A stretch of DNA of 64,000 nucleotides from Sphingomicrobium marinum. Its GTDB lineage: Bacteria > Pseudomonadota > Alphaproteobacteria > Sphingomonadales > Sphingomonadaceae. The notes under the pieces were generated by a model that did not search any database, was not told where the DNA came from, and worked only from the letters and a program-made list of their open reading frames with translations. The position numbers were made by a program, and so were the translations under genes. Below are positions 1-6,896 of this stretch, in pieces; position 1 is the first letter of the stretch; every line of letters begins with the position of its first letter. The DNA lies in assembly GCF_026157105.1 (NCBI RefSeq), contig NZ_JANPVQ010000001.1, positions 861,501-925,500 of the forward strand. Direction: 5' to 3'.

Positions 1-504
1 GTCGAGATCAGACTGCAGGATTATCGGCAGATTTCCGAGCAATTTGACGCCATTGCCTCGGTCGAGATGGTCGAAGCCGTGGGCCAGCGCTGGTGGCCCG
101 CCTATCTCGACGCCGTCGCTAACAATCTCAAGCCCGGCGGCCGCGCTGCGCTGCAATATATCAGCATCGACCACGCGCTGTTCGCCGATTATGCGGCCAG
201 CGCGGACTTCATCCAGACTTATATCTTTCCGGGCGGGATGTTGATCGACGAGCCGACATTCGCATCACTGGCGGTCGAACGCGGTTTGAGCTGGGAAGGG
301 CACGAGGCCTTCGGCCTCGATTACGCGCGCACGCTCGCGACCTGGCGCGAGCGTTACGATGCTGCGGTGGCGCGGGGCCAGCTTTCTGACTTCAGCGAGC
401 GCTTCCACCGTCTGTGGCGATTTTACCTGATGTATTGCGAAGGCGGTTTTCGCGGTGGCGGGATCGATGTCGCGCAGATCACGATGAGGAAGGGTGCGGC
501 ATGA
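1..504 (+). CDS. Cyclopropane-fatty-acyl-phospholipid synthase family protein, C-terminal part (5' end outside window)
   Basis: The frame is open from the first base, so the gene starts upstream; 167 residues are visible. The segment VEMVEAVG, then FIQTYIFPGG and the closing LMYCEGGFRGGGID are hallmark stretches of CFA-synthase/mycolic-acid methyltransferases, which use SAM to methylenate unsaturated acyl chains of membrane phospholipids. The SAM-binding N-terminal half is missing only because of the window edge. Its stop overlaps the start of the next gene (ATGA), so the two are probably co-transcribed. Family assignment is firm; true CFA synthase versus a related methyltransferase cannot be decided from this part. 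Confidence 0.9.
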   Translation, partial: VEIRLQDYRQISEQFDAIASVEMVEAVGQRWWPAYLDAVANNLKPGGRAALQYISIDHALFADYAASADFIQTYIFPGGMLIDEPTFASLAVERGLSWEGHEAFGLDYARTLATWRERYDAAVARGQLSDFSERFHRLWRFYLMYCEGGFRGGGIDVAQITMRKGAA

Positions 505-1694
505 GACGCTTGGGATTGATGTTGTTGGCGGGCTTGGTGTTGACGGCGTGTCAGCCGGTGGATGAGCCTGCGCCAACCAATCCCGATCCCATGGCCAGCC
601 TTACCGAAGCGCAGCGCGCGGCGATCCAGCGCGATGCGGCGCAGGTGCTGTTCTGGACCGACGAACAACGCTTCGAGCGCTTCCGGGCCATGGATGAATA
701 TTTCCCGGGACGTACTGTCAAAGCCGCAAGGGCACGCACGTTGCCGGCGGGTGAGCCCCTTCCGGGCGCAGCCGCGCTCCAACGCTATGTCGAAGAGCAT
801 CGCATCACCGGGCTCATGGTGCTGCAAGACGGCAGGATCCGCTTCGAAGGCTATTCGAACGATTTCGGCCCCGACCAGCGCTGGACCAGTTTTTCGGTTG
901 CCAAGAGCCTGACCTCGACGTTGGTAGGCGCGGCGCTCAAGGACGGGCACATCGGCAGCCTCGACGATCCGCTGACCGATTACATTCCCGAGCTGGCCGG
1001 CACCGCTTACGACGTGGTGAGCGTCGAGGACCTGCTGACGATGCGATCGGGGGTAGATTGGGATGAGAATTATGCCGACCCGAACAGCGATATCGCGCAG
1101 CTTTATTCGCAGCCTTACCAGCCAGGTGTCGACCTCAACATCTTCTACTTGAGCAAGCGGGAGCGCGCTGCAGAGCCGGGGATGACCTTCAATTACAGCA
1201 CCGCGGAGACCAATCTTGTCGGGACTTTGGTCGAACGGGCGGTCGGCCGCTCATTGGCGGACTATGCGCGCGAGAAGATTGTCGGCCCAGCAGGCTTCGA
1301 AGGCGACTTGTTCTGGCAGGTCGATCCGGTGGGACAGAATATCGGTGGATGCTGCCTGATGCTGCGGCTCGCCGATTATGCCCGCTTTGGCCAGTGGTTC
1401 CTTGAAGGGACGCCCGATGGCAACGCTGGCTCGGTTCTCAGCGCGGAATATCGTCAGGCGGCCATCACGCCCGCGACCGCGTTCGAGAGCGCCCCGGGCT
1501 ATGGATATGGCTACCAGTGGTGGACCTATCCCGGCGCATACGGTGCGCAAGGCATATTCGGACAGGGTATCACCATCGTGCCGTCCCAGAACGTCGTGAT
1601 CGCCTATGTCGGCAACTGGTCGACCGCTGCGTCAGGCGGGCGTCGTCAGGAATTGCAGGCCGCCATCACGCGGGCTTTCGCCAACGCCGACTAG
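501..1694 (+). CDS. Serine hydrolase, class C beta-lactamase-like lipoprotein
   Basis: 397 residues. The start at 501 overlaps the preceding stop and gives a lipoprotein signal peptide with lipobox LTAC (Cys17), so the protein should be anchored in the envelope facing the periplasm. The beta-lactamase-fold nucleophile motif SVAK is at 132-135, MRSGVDWD at 181-188, and Tyr232 in NYST probably stands for the YxN tyrosine. This family includes esterases, D-aminopeptidases and 6-aminohexanoate-dimer-hydrolase-like enzymes; resistance to beta-lactams should not be assumed. Its stop overlaps the convergent SDR stop by 4 bases. Confidence 0.9.
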   Translation: MRRLGLMLLAGLVLTACQPVDEPAPTNPDPMASLTEAQRAAIQRDAAQVLFWTDEQRFERFRAMDEYFPGRTVKAARARTLPAGEPLPGAAALQRYVEEHRITGLMVLQDGRIRFEGYSNDFGPDQRWTSFSVAKSLTSTLVGAALKDGHIGSLDDPLTDYIPELAGTAYDVVSVEDLLTMRSGVDWDENYADPNSDIAQLYSQPYQPGVDLNIFYLSKRERAAEPGMTFNYSTAETNLVGTLVERAVGRSLADYAREKIVGPAGFEGDLFWQVDPVGQNIGGCCLMLRLADYARFGQWFLEGTPDGNAGSVLSAEYRQAAITPATAFESAPGYGYGYQWWTYPGAYGAQGIFGQGITIVPSQNVVIAYVGNWSTAASGGRRQELQAAITRAFANAD

Positions 1695-2398
1695 CCTTCG
1701 ACGACCAGGCGCCCGCCGGTTTCCGCGTCCGACTTCAGACGTTCCACAATCGCTTTGGCGACGACATCGGGCTTCTTGAGGTCGTTGGGATCTTCGCCAG
1801 GGAAGGCGTCGGCGCGCATCGCGGTGCGGGTCGCCCCCGGATCGACTATGTGAACGCGGACCTTGCCAGTCTGCGCGTTCTCCTCGGCATAGGAGCCGAG
1901 CAGCGTATCGAAGGCGGCCTTGCTCGCGCCATAAGCGCCCCAGAAAGCGCGCGGGTTAGCGCCGACCGACGAGGTGATGCCGACGAGTTCTGCCTTGCCC
2001 GAGTGGCGCAGCATCGGATCGAAGGCGGCGATCATCGCCTGGCTGGCGAGCAGGTTGAGCGCGATGGTCTGCGAAAATTCCTTGGGGTCGATATCCTGCA
2101 CGGGGCGCAGCTTGCCCAGCATGGCAGCATTGAGCACCATGATGTCGAGCGCGTCCCAGCGTCCGCCGACGGCCTGGGCCAATTTACCGATGGCGCCATC
2201 GGCGAGCATGTCGAGCGGGGCGAGCGTGGCACTGCCGCCAGCCGCATGGATGCGTTCCTCCACCTGTTCGAGGTCCTGGGACGAGCGCGCCACGAGGATG
2301 ACGTGCGCGCCTTCGGCGGCGAGCGCTTCGGCGGTTGCCGCGCCAATACCGCGGCTGGCGCCCGTGACGAGCGCGAGTTTGTTTTCGAATGCAGACAT
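1691..2398 (-). CDS. Short-chain dehydrogenase/reductase (SDR)
   Basis: 235 residues, classical SDR length. The NAD(P)-binding TGASRGIG lies at 12-19, the NAA motif at 90-92, and the catalytic Tyr156-x3-Lys160 in YGASK with serines at about 143-144. A cytoplasmic oxidoreductase of unknown substrate. Its ATG overlaps the purF stop by one base (TAATG), so it is probably translated from the purF mRNA; this linkage gives no clear clue to the substrate. Confidence 0.93.
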   Translation of the reverse strand: MSAFENKLALVTGASRGIGAATAEALAAEGAHVILVARSSQDLEQVEERIHAAGGSATLAPLDMLADGAIGKLAQAVGGRWDALDIMVLNAAMLGKLRPVQDIDPKEFSQTIALNLLASQAMIAAFDPMLRHSGKAELVGITSSVGANPRAFWGAYGASKAAFDTLLGSYAEENAQTGKVRVHIVDPGATRTAMRADAFPGEDPNDLKKPDVVAKAIVERLKSDAETGGRLVVEG

Positions 2399-3846
2399 TA
2401 GTGGTTGCCGACGAGGCTCAGTTGCTTGGGCCCGTCGCCTTGCTCCTTGTCGGTAAGGGAAGTCGGATAGTCGCCCGAGAAGCAGGCGTCGCAGCGCTGC
2501 GGGGCGCTGGCATCGCGTTCATCGCCAAGTGCACGGTAGAGACCGTCGAGCGAGATGAAGGCAAGGCTGTCCGCCTTCACATAGTCGCGCATTTCCTCGA
2601 TGCCCATCTGCGCGGCGAGCAGCTTGGAACGCTCGGGCGTGTCGACGCCGTAGAAGCAGCTGTAGCGTGTCGGCGGGGAGGCGATGCGCATGTGCACTTC
2701 GGCAGCGCCGGCATCGCGCATCATCTGGACGAGGCGGAGCGACGTGGTGCCGCGCACGACGCTGTCGTCGACGAGCACGATCCTTTTGCCTTCGACCAGC
2801 GCCGAATTGGCATTGTGCTTCATCTTCACACCCGAATGGCGGCTGTCCTGCGACGGCTGGATGAAGGTGCGGCCGATATAGTGCGAACGAATGATCCCGA
2901 GCTCGAACGGGATATTCGCGACCTGGGCATAGCCGATCGCGGCAGGGACGCCGCTATCGGGAACGGGGACGACATAATCGGCCTCGACCGGCGCTTCGCG
3001 CGCCAGTTCTTCGCCGATCGCCTTGCGGGTCTGGTAGACCGAGGTGCCGTCGACCTTGCTGTCGGGCCGCGAGAAATAGACATGTTCGAAGATACACGGG
3101 CGCGGGCGCGCCGGTTCGAACGGCTTAAAGCTGCGCAGGCCGTCGTCGTTGACGATGATGAGTTCGCCGGGCTCCACATCGCGCAGGTAGGTCGCGCCGA
3201 TCACGTCGAAGGCGACACTTTCCGATGCGAATACGATCGATTCGCCATAACGGCCCATGACCAGCGGACGGATGCCCATCGGATCGCGGCATGCGACGAG
3301 ACCGTCGGGCATCAGCAGGCAAAGCGAATAGGCGCCTTCGACCTGCTTCAATCCGTCGATCAAGCGCTCAACCGGCTCTTCCTTCCGGCTGGTGGCGACG
3401 AGGTGGATGATGACTTCGGTGTCGCTGGTCGACTGGAAGATCGAGCCGCGCTGAACAAGGCGTTCGCGCAGCGTAATCGCGTTGGAGATGTTGCCGTTAT
3501 GCGCGACGGCAAAGCCGCCAATGGCGAGATCGGCATAGAGAGGCTGAATATTACGCTGTGCGGTTTCGCCGGTGGTCGAATAGCGTACGTGGCCGATGCC
3601 GGCGCTGCCCGCCAGCTTGCGGATCACCTTAGGCTTGGAAAAGTTCGCGCCGACATGCCCCATGCCGCGGTGGGCATGGTAATTGGTGCCGTCATTGGTG
3701 ACGATGCCGGCGGCTTCCTGGCCGCGGTGCTGGAGCGCGTGAAGGCCCAGGGCGACGACGCTGGAGGCCTGTTCGGCACCCCAGATTCCGAAGACTCCGC
3801 ATTCTTCGCGCAGCTTGTCGTCATCAAATGGATTGGTCGTCAGCAT
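2398..3846 (-). CDS. purF: Amidophosphoribosyltransferase
   Basis: First committed step of purine synthesis: glutamine + PRPP to phosphoribosylamine. An N-terminal class II glutaminase domain begins after a short propeptide; the nucleophile is Cys16 in the ECGVFG segment, and the PRPP-binding loop reads VLVDDSVVRGTTS. I chose the ATG at 3846 (482 residues) because GGAAGGGA sits 9 bases before it; an in-frame upstream ATG at 3885 lacks a ribosome site and would lengthen the propeptide by 13 residues. As in other propeptide-type PurF, processing before the Cys is expected. Confidence 0.97.
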   Translation of the reverse strand: MLTTNPFDDDKLREECGVFGIWGAEQASSVVALGLHALQHRGQEAAGIVTNDGTNYHAHRGMGHVGANFSKPKVIRKLAGSAGIGHVRYSTTGETAQRNIQPLYADLAIGGFAVAHNGNISNAITLRERLVQRGSIFQSTSDTEVIIHLVATSRKEEPVERLIDGLKQVEGAYSLCLLMPDGLVACRDPMGIRPLVMGRYGESIVFASESVAFDVIGATYLRDVEPGELIIVNDDGLRSFKPFEPARPRPCIFEHVYFSRPDSKVDGTSVYQTRKAIGEELAREAPVEADYVVPVPDSGVPAAIGYAQVANIPFELGIIRSHYIGRTFIQPSQDSRHSGVKMKHNANSALVEGKRIVLVDDSVVRGTTSLRLVQMMRDAGAAEVHMRIASPPTRYSCFYGVDTPERSKLLAAQMGIEEMRDYVKADSLAFISLDGLYRALGDERDASAPQRCDACFSGDYPTSLTDKEQGDGPKQLSLVGNH

Positions 3847-3923
3847 GGCGGCGAATCCCTTCCGGCCCAGATACTTGCCCCGCATATAGGGAGGTGAGGC
3901 CGCTTTGTCTTCACCTAGTCACC

Positions 3924-3948
3924 GGAAAGGTCGGGCGGGTTGTGCGTT
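3924..3948 (+). promoter_or_regulatory. Candidate EcfG-type promoter, one mismatch
   Basis: GGAAA (3924-3928), a 16-base spacer, then CGTT (3945-3948), 20 bases before the ATG of the Rho-N-like small protein. The alphaproteobacterial general-stress sigma factor EcfG recognises GGAAC-N16/17-CGTT; only the last -35 base differs. Inference from consensus matching. Confidence 0.45.
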
Positions 3949-3968
3949 AGGCTCGCAAGGAGACGAAA

Positions 3969-4211
3969 ATGGCCGACAAATCGATCAAGGACAAAGACAC
4001 TTACGAGGCGCTGCGCGACGAGGGCTATTCGAAGTCCAAATCCGCCGCGATTGCCAATGCGCAAGCCAATGACAGCATCGATCATGATTCCACCCCGCTC
4101 GAAGATCGGACCAAGGACGAATTGTACGATCAGGCGCAGGAACTGGATATCGAAGGCCGTTCGGACATGACCAAGGACGAGCTGATCGACGCGATCCGCG
4201 ATAAGAATTGA
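3969..4211 (+). CDS. Small Rho-N-terminal-like protein (DUF7218-like)
   Basis: 80 residues, very acidic and hydrophilic, with no signal peptide. Residues 1-40 (EALRDEGYSKSKSAAIANA) resemble the ChaB/DUF7218 type of small protein; residues 46-80 contain TKDELYDQAQELDIEGRSDM and look like a Rho termination factor N-terminal helical module (SAP-like). Such small proteins are often stress-induced in alphaproteobacteria; the EcfG-like element upstream fits. A strong ribosome site (AAGGAGA) precedes the ATG. The molecular role is unknown; nucleic-acid binding is a guess from the fold. Confidence 0.8.
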   Translation: MADKSIKDKDTYEALRDEGYSKSKSAAIANAQANDSIDHDSTPLEDRTKDELYDQAQELDIEGRSDMTKDELIDAIRDKN

Positions 4212-4243
4212 GGCCTAGCGGCGTTTCGGGCAGGGTCGCCATT

Positions 4244-4666
4244 ATGCGCATTCTAGTCCTTTCGTTCGCTTTGCTTCTTGCTTCTTGCAGCGAGGTAGCT
4301 CCTGACGCCGACGCGCCGCCCGAAGGCGTGCTTGAGACCGGACTCTGGACGGGAGGCGAGCGTGACGGACTTTGCGTGGCCGCCGACGGAAAAGCCGCTT
4401 TGATTCGCTATGGCGAGAGCGATGCCAACTGCATGGCGCAAGGGACCATCGAAGCCGGCGGCGAGGGAATGGCCTTCGTGCCGCGCGGCGATGACGAATG
4501 CCGAATTTCCCTTTCGCAGGATGGCGATGTGCTGACGCTCCGCAGCGGCGACGACAGCTGTTCCTACTATTGTGGCGGGGATGCCAGTTTGAAAGGCGAA
4601 GGATTTCGACGCAGTGACGGCGATCCAAGCGAACTTCGCGATGTTGCCGGCGACCCGCTCTGTTGA
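4244..4666 (+). CDS. Small cysteine-containing lipoprotein, unknown function
   Basis: 140 residues. The ATG at 4244 gives a typical lipoprotein signal (MRILVLSFALLLASC, Cys15); a TTG further upstream would place charged residues before it. The mature part is acidic and has several more cysteines (GLCVAADG, NCMAQG, ECRISL, DSCSYYCGG, DPLC), suggesting disulfide bonds in the periplasm. No domain recognised. It ends 2 bases before the palindrome that precedes the MerR gene. Confidence 0.75.
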   Translation: MRILVLSFALLLASCSEVAPDADAPPEGVLETGLWTGGERDGLCVAADGKAALIRYGESDANCMAQGTIEAGGEGMAFVPRGDDECRISLSQDGDVLTLRSGDDSCSYYCGGDASLKGEGFRRSDGDPSELRDVAGDPLC

Positions 4667-4668
4667 CC

Positions 4669-4684
4669 TTTACGTGAACGTCAA
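4669..4684 (+). promoter_or_regulatory. Candidate MerR-family (LiuR-like) operator
   Basis: Imperfect palindrome TTTACGTGAACGTCAA: each 8-base half shares TT-ACGT when read on opposite strands. MerR regulators of acyl-CoA catabolism of the LiuR type bind TTTACGT-NN-ACGTAAA-like sites. It lies 13 bases before the MerR gene start, a position that suits autoregulation of the MerR-dehydrogenase operon. Binding is inferred. Confidence 0.55.
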
Positions 4685-4697
4685 GTAAGAAGCGCCC

Positions 4698-5087
4698 ATG
4701 TTGGCGACCCCGAATGACGCCGCGTCGCGGCAATATACGATCGGTGAGATGTGCGAGGAATTCGACGTCACCGCCCGCGCTTTGCGCTTCTACGAAGATG
4801 AAAACCTGATCGCGCCGACCCGCAAGGGATCGCAGCGGCTTTACTCCGATCGCGACCGTGCGCGCGTCGCCTGGATCCTGCGCGGCAAGCGCGTCGGCTT
4901 CAGCCTCGCCGAGATTGGCGAATTGCTCGACCTTTATGACCTTGGCGACCAGCGTGAGACGCAAAAGAAGGTCACACTCGAAAAGTGCAAGGAGCGGATC
5001 GACGCTCTCATGCGGCAGAAAGCCGATATCGACGAAACCATCGAAGAACTGGAAGGCTATGTGCGCCTTCTGGAAGAAGAGGACTGA
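4698..5087 (+). CDS. MerR-family transcriptional regulator (LiuR-like)
   Basis: 129 residues. The N-terminal winged helix (about 13-80) contains YTIGEMCEEFDVTARALRFY and the YSDRDRARV wing; the C-terminal part (85-127) is a charged coiled coil for dimerisation. It lacks the metal-binding cysteines of MerR/CueR types. The acyl-CoA dehydrogenase gene starts 3 bases after its stop, and this pairing is common for regulators of fatty-acid or branched-chain acyl-CoA breakdown. The palindrome just upstream is the likely operator. The effector is not readable from sequence. Confidence 0.88.
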   Translation: MLATPNDAASRQYTIGEMCEEFDVTARALRFYEDENLIAPTRKGSQRLYSDRDRARVAWILRGKRVGFSLAEIGELLDLYDLGDQRETQKKVTLEKCKERIDALMRQKADIDETIEELEGYVRLLEEED

Positions 5088-5090
5088 TTC

Positions 5091-6887
5091 ATGCCCGTCT
5101 ACAATGCCCCTGTCCGTGACACCCAATATGTGCTCGATCATATCGTCGGGTTGCAGAATTACGCCAACGTTCCCGGTTTCGAGAATGCCGATCCCGACGT
5201 GGTCGAAGCGATCCTCAACGAAGGCGGCAAGCTGGCAGGCGAAGTCCTGGCACCGCTCAATCGCGTTGGCGATGAACATGGGTGCATCCGCAACGACGAT
5301 GGCTCGGTAACGACGCCCCCGGGCTTCAAGGATGCCTGGGATCAGTTCCGCGACGGCGGTTGGTCGACGCTGGCTTTCCCCGAAGAATTTGGCGGGCAGG
5401 GCATGCCGCAGGTCGTATCGACCGCGATCAGCGAATATCTGATTAGCGCCAACCAGGGTTTCGAAATGTATTTCGGCCTGACCGCCGGCGCGATTGCGGC
5501 CATGCTGACGGTCGGCAGCGAGGAGCAAAAGGCGCTCTACGTGCCCAAGATGGTCAGCTGCGAATGGACCGGCACGATGAACCTCACCGAGCCGCATTGC
5601 GGGACCGATCTGGGGCTGCTGAAGACCAAGGCTGTGCCGCAGGATGATGGCACCTACAAGATTTCGGGCACCAAGATTTTCATTTCAGCGGGCGAGCATG
5701 ATCTGAGCGAGAACATCATCCACCTCGTTCTGGCGAAAATGCCCGACAGCCCAGACAACGTGAAGGGCATCTCGCTCTTCATCGTCCCCAAATATCTCGT
5801 CAACGAAGACGGTTCGCTGGGCGAGCGCAACAACGTCACCTGCGGCTCGATCGAAGAGAAGATGGGCATCCATGGCAACTCGACCTGCCTGCTCAATTAT
5901 GACGAAGCGACCGGCTACCTGATCGGCGAGAAGGAAAAGGGTCTCGCCGCCATGTTCATCATGATGAATGCGGCGCGTCTCGGCGTTGGTCTTCAGGGCC
6001 TGGCGCAGGGTGAGGTCGCGTATCAGAACGCGGTCGAATATGCGAAAGACCGCCGCCAGGGGCGCGCGCTCAATCCCGAAGAGCGCGATCCCGATGCCAA
6101 GGCCGACAGCATCTTCGTTCACCCCGATGTGCGCCGCATGCTGATGGATGCGCGCGCCTTCAACCAGGCGGCGCGCGCGCTGGTTCTGTGGGGCTCGCTG
6201 CAGGTCGACCTGTCGCGCAAGTCGGAAGATGAAGAGCAGCGCCAGACGGCGGACGATCTCATCAGCCTGCTGACGCCTGTCATCAAGGGCTATCTCACCG
6301 ACAAGGGCTTCGAGACCACGGTCAACGCGCAGCAGGTCTTTGGCGGTCACGGCTACATTCGCGAATGGGGCATGGAGCAGTTCGTGCGTGATGCCCGTAT
6401 CGCGCAGATCTACGAAGGCACGAACGGTGTGCAGGCAATGGACCTTGTCGGCCGCAAGCTTGCCAAGGATGGCGGCCGCGCCATTCGCCTGTTCTTCGAA
6501 ACGGTGGCGGGCGATATCGCCGCCGCTAAGGAAAATGGCGATCCCGCCGGTGTTGCAGAGCCGCTGGAAAAGGCCGTCGGACACCTTCAGGGCGCGACCA
6601 TGTGGCTGGCGCAAAACGGCATGCAGAACCCCGACAATGTCGGTGCCGCGGCCTATGCCTACATGAATCTGATGGGCCTGGTCAGCCTCGGCTGGATGTG
6701 GCTGAAGATGGCCGATGTCAGCGCCAAACTAAAGACTGAGCCGGGTGAGGACGTGGATTTCCACGAAGCCAAGCTGGTCACCGCGCGCCATTATGCCGAG
6801 CGGTGGCTGCCCGAAGCCAGCGGCCTGCGTCGCAAGGTCGAAGCGGGCTCGGAAACGCTGATGAAGCTGCCGGCCGAAGCCTTTTAG
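5091..6887 (+). CDS. Acyl-CoA dehydrogenase, long form (FadE/DmdC-like)
   Basis: 598 residues, the long FAD-dependent family with an extra C-terminal domain (about 470-598) that is often annotated as DmdC-like. Visible motifs: [14 protein letters not shown] in the FAD/substrate region, and [10 protein letters not shown] with Glu442 in the usual catalytic-base position. It oxidises acyl-CoA to trans-2-enoyl-CoA, handing electrons to electron-transfer flavoprotein. It forms an operon with the MerR gene. The true substrate (fatty acyl-CoA, branched chain or methylmercaptopropionyl-CoA) cannot be fixed from the sequence; no dmd or liu genes lie nearby. Confidence 0.93.
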   Translation: MPVYNAPVRDTQYVLDHIVGLQNYANVPGFENADPDVVEAILNEGGKLAGEVLAPLNRVGDEHGCIRNDDGSVTTPPGFKDAWDQFRDGGWSTLAFPEEFGGQGMPQVVSTAISEYLISANQGFEMYFGLTAGAIAAMLTVGSEEQKALYVPKMVSCEWTGTMNLTEPHCGTDLGLLKTKAVPQDDGTYKISGTKIFISAGEHDLSENIIHLVLAKMPDSPDNVKGISLFIVPKYLVNEDGSLGERNNVTCGSIEEKMGIHGNSTCLLNYDEATGYLIGEKEKGLAAMFIMMNAARLGVGLQGLAQGEVAYQNAVEYAKDRRQGRALNPEERDPDAKADSIFVHPDVRRMLMDARAFNQAARALVLWGSLQVDLSRKSEDEEQRQTADDLISLLTPVIKGYLTDKGFETTVNAQQVFGGHGYIREWGMEQFVRDARIAQIYEGTNGVQAMDLVGRKLAKDGGRAIRLFFETVAGDIAAAKENGDPAGVAEPLEKAVGHLQGATMWLAQNGMQNPDNVGAAAYAYMNLMGLVSLGWMWLKMADVSAKLKTEPGEDVDFHEAKLVTARHYAERWLPEASGLRRKVEAGSETLMKLPAEAF

Positions 6888-6896
6888 GGTCGCAGC

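Noticed and set aside
2389-3897. A 500-codon open frame antisense to purF
   Set aside because: High G+C keeps antisense frames open; purF has full motif support and the antisense protein has none.
4242-5597. A 450-codon frame antisense to the lipoprotein, MerR and dehydrogenase genes
   Set aside because: It spans three well-supported genes and has no recognisable domain or ribosome site.
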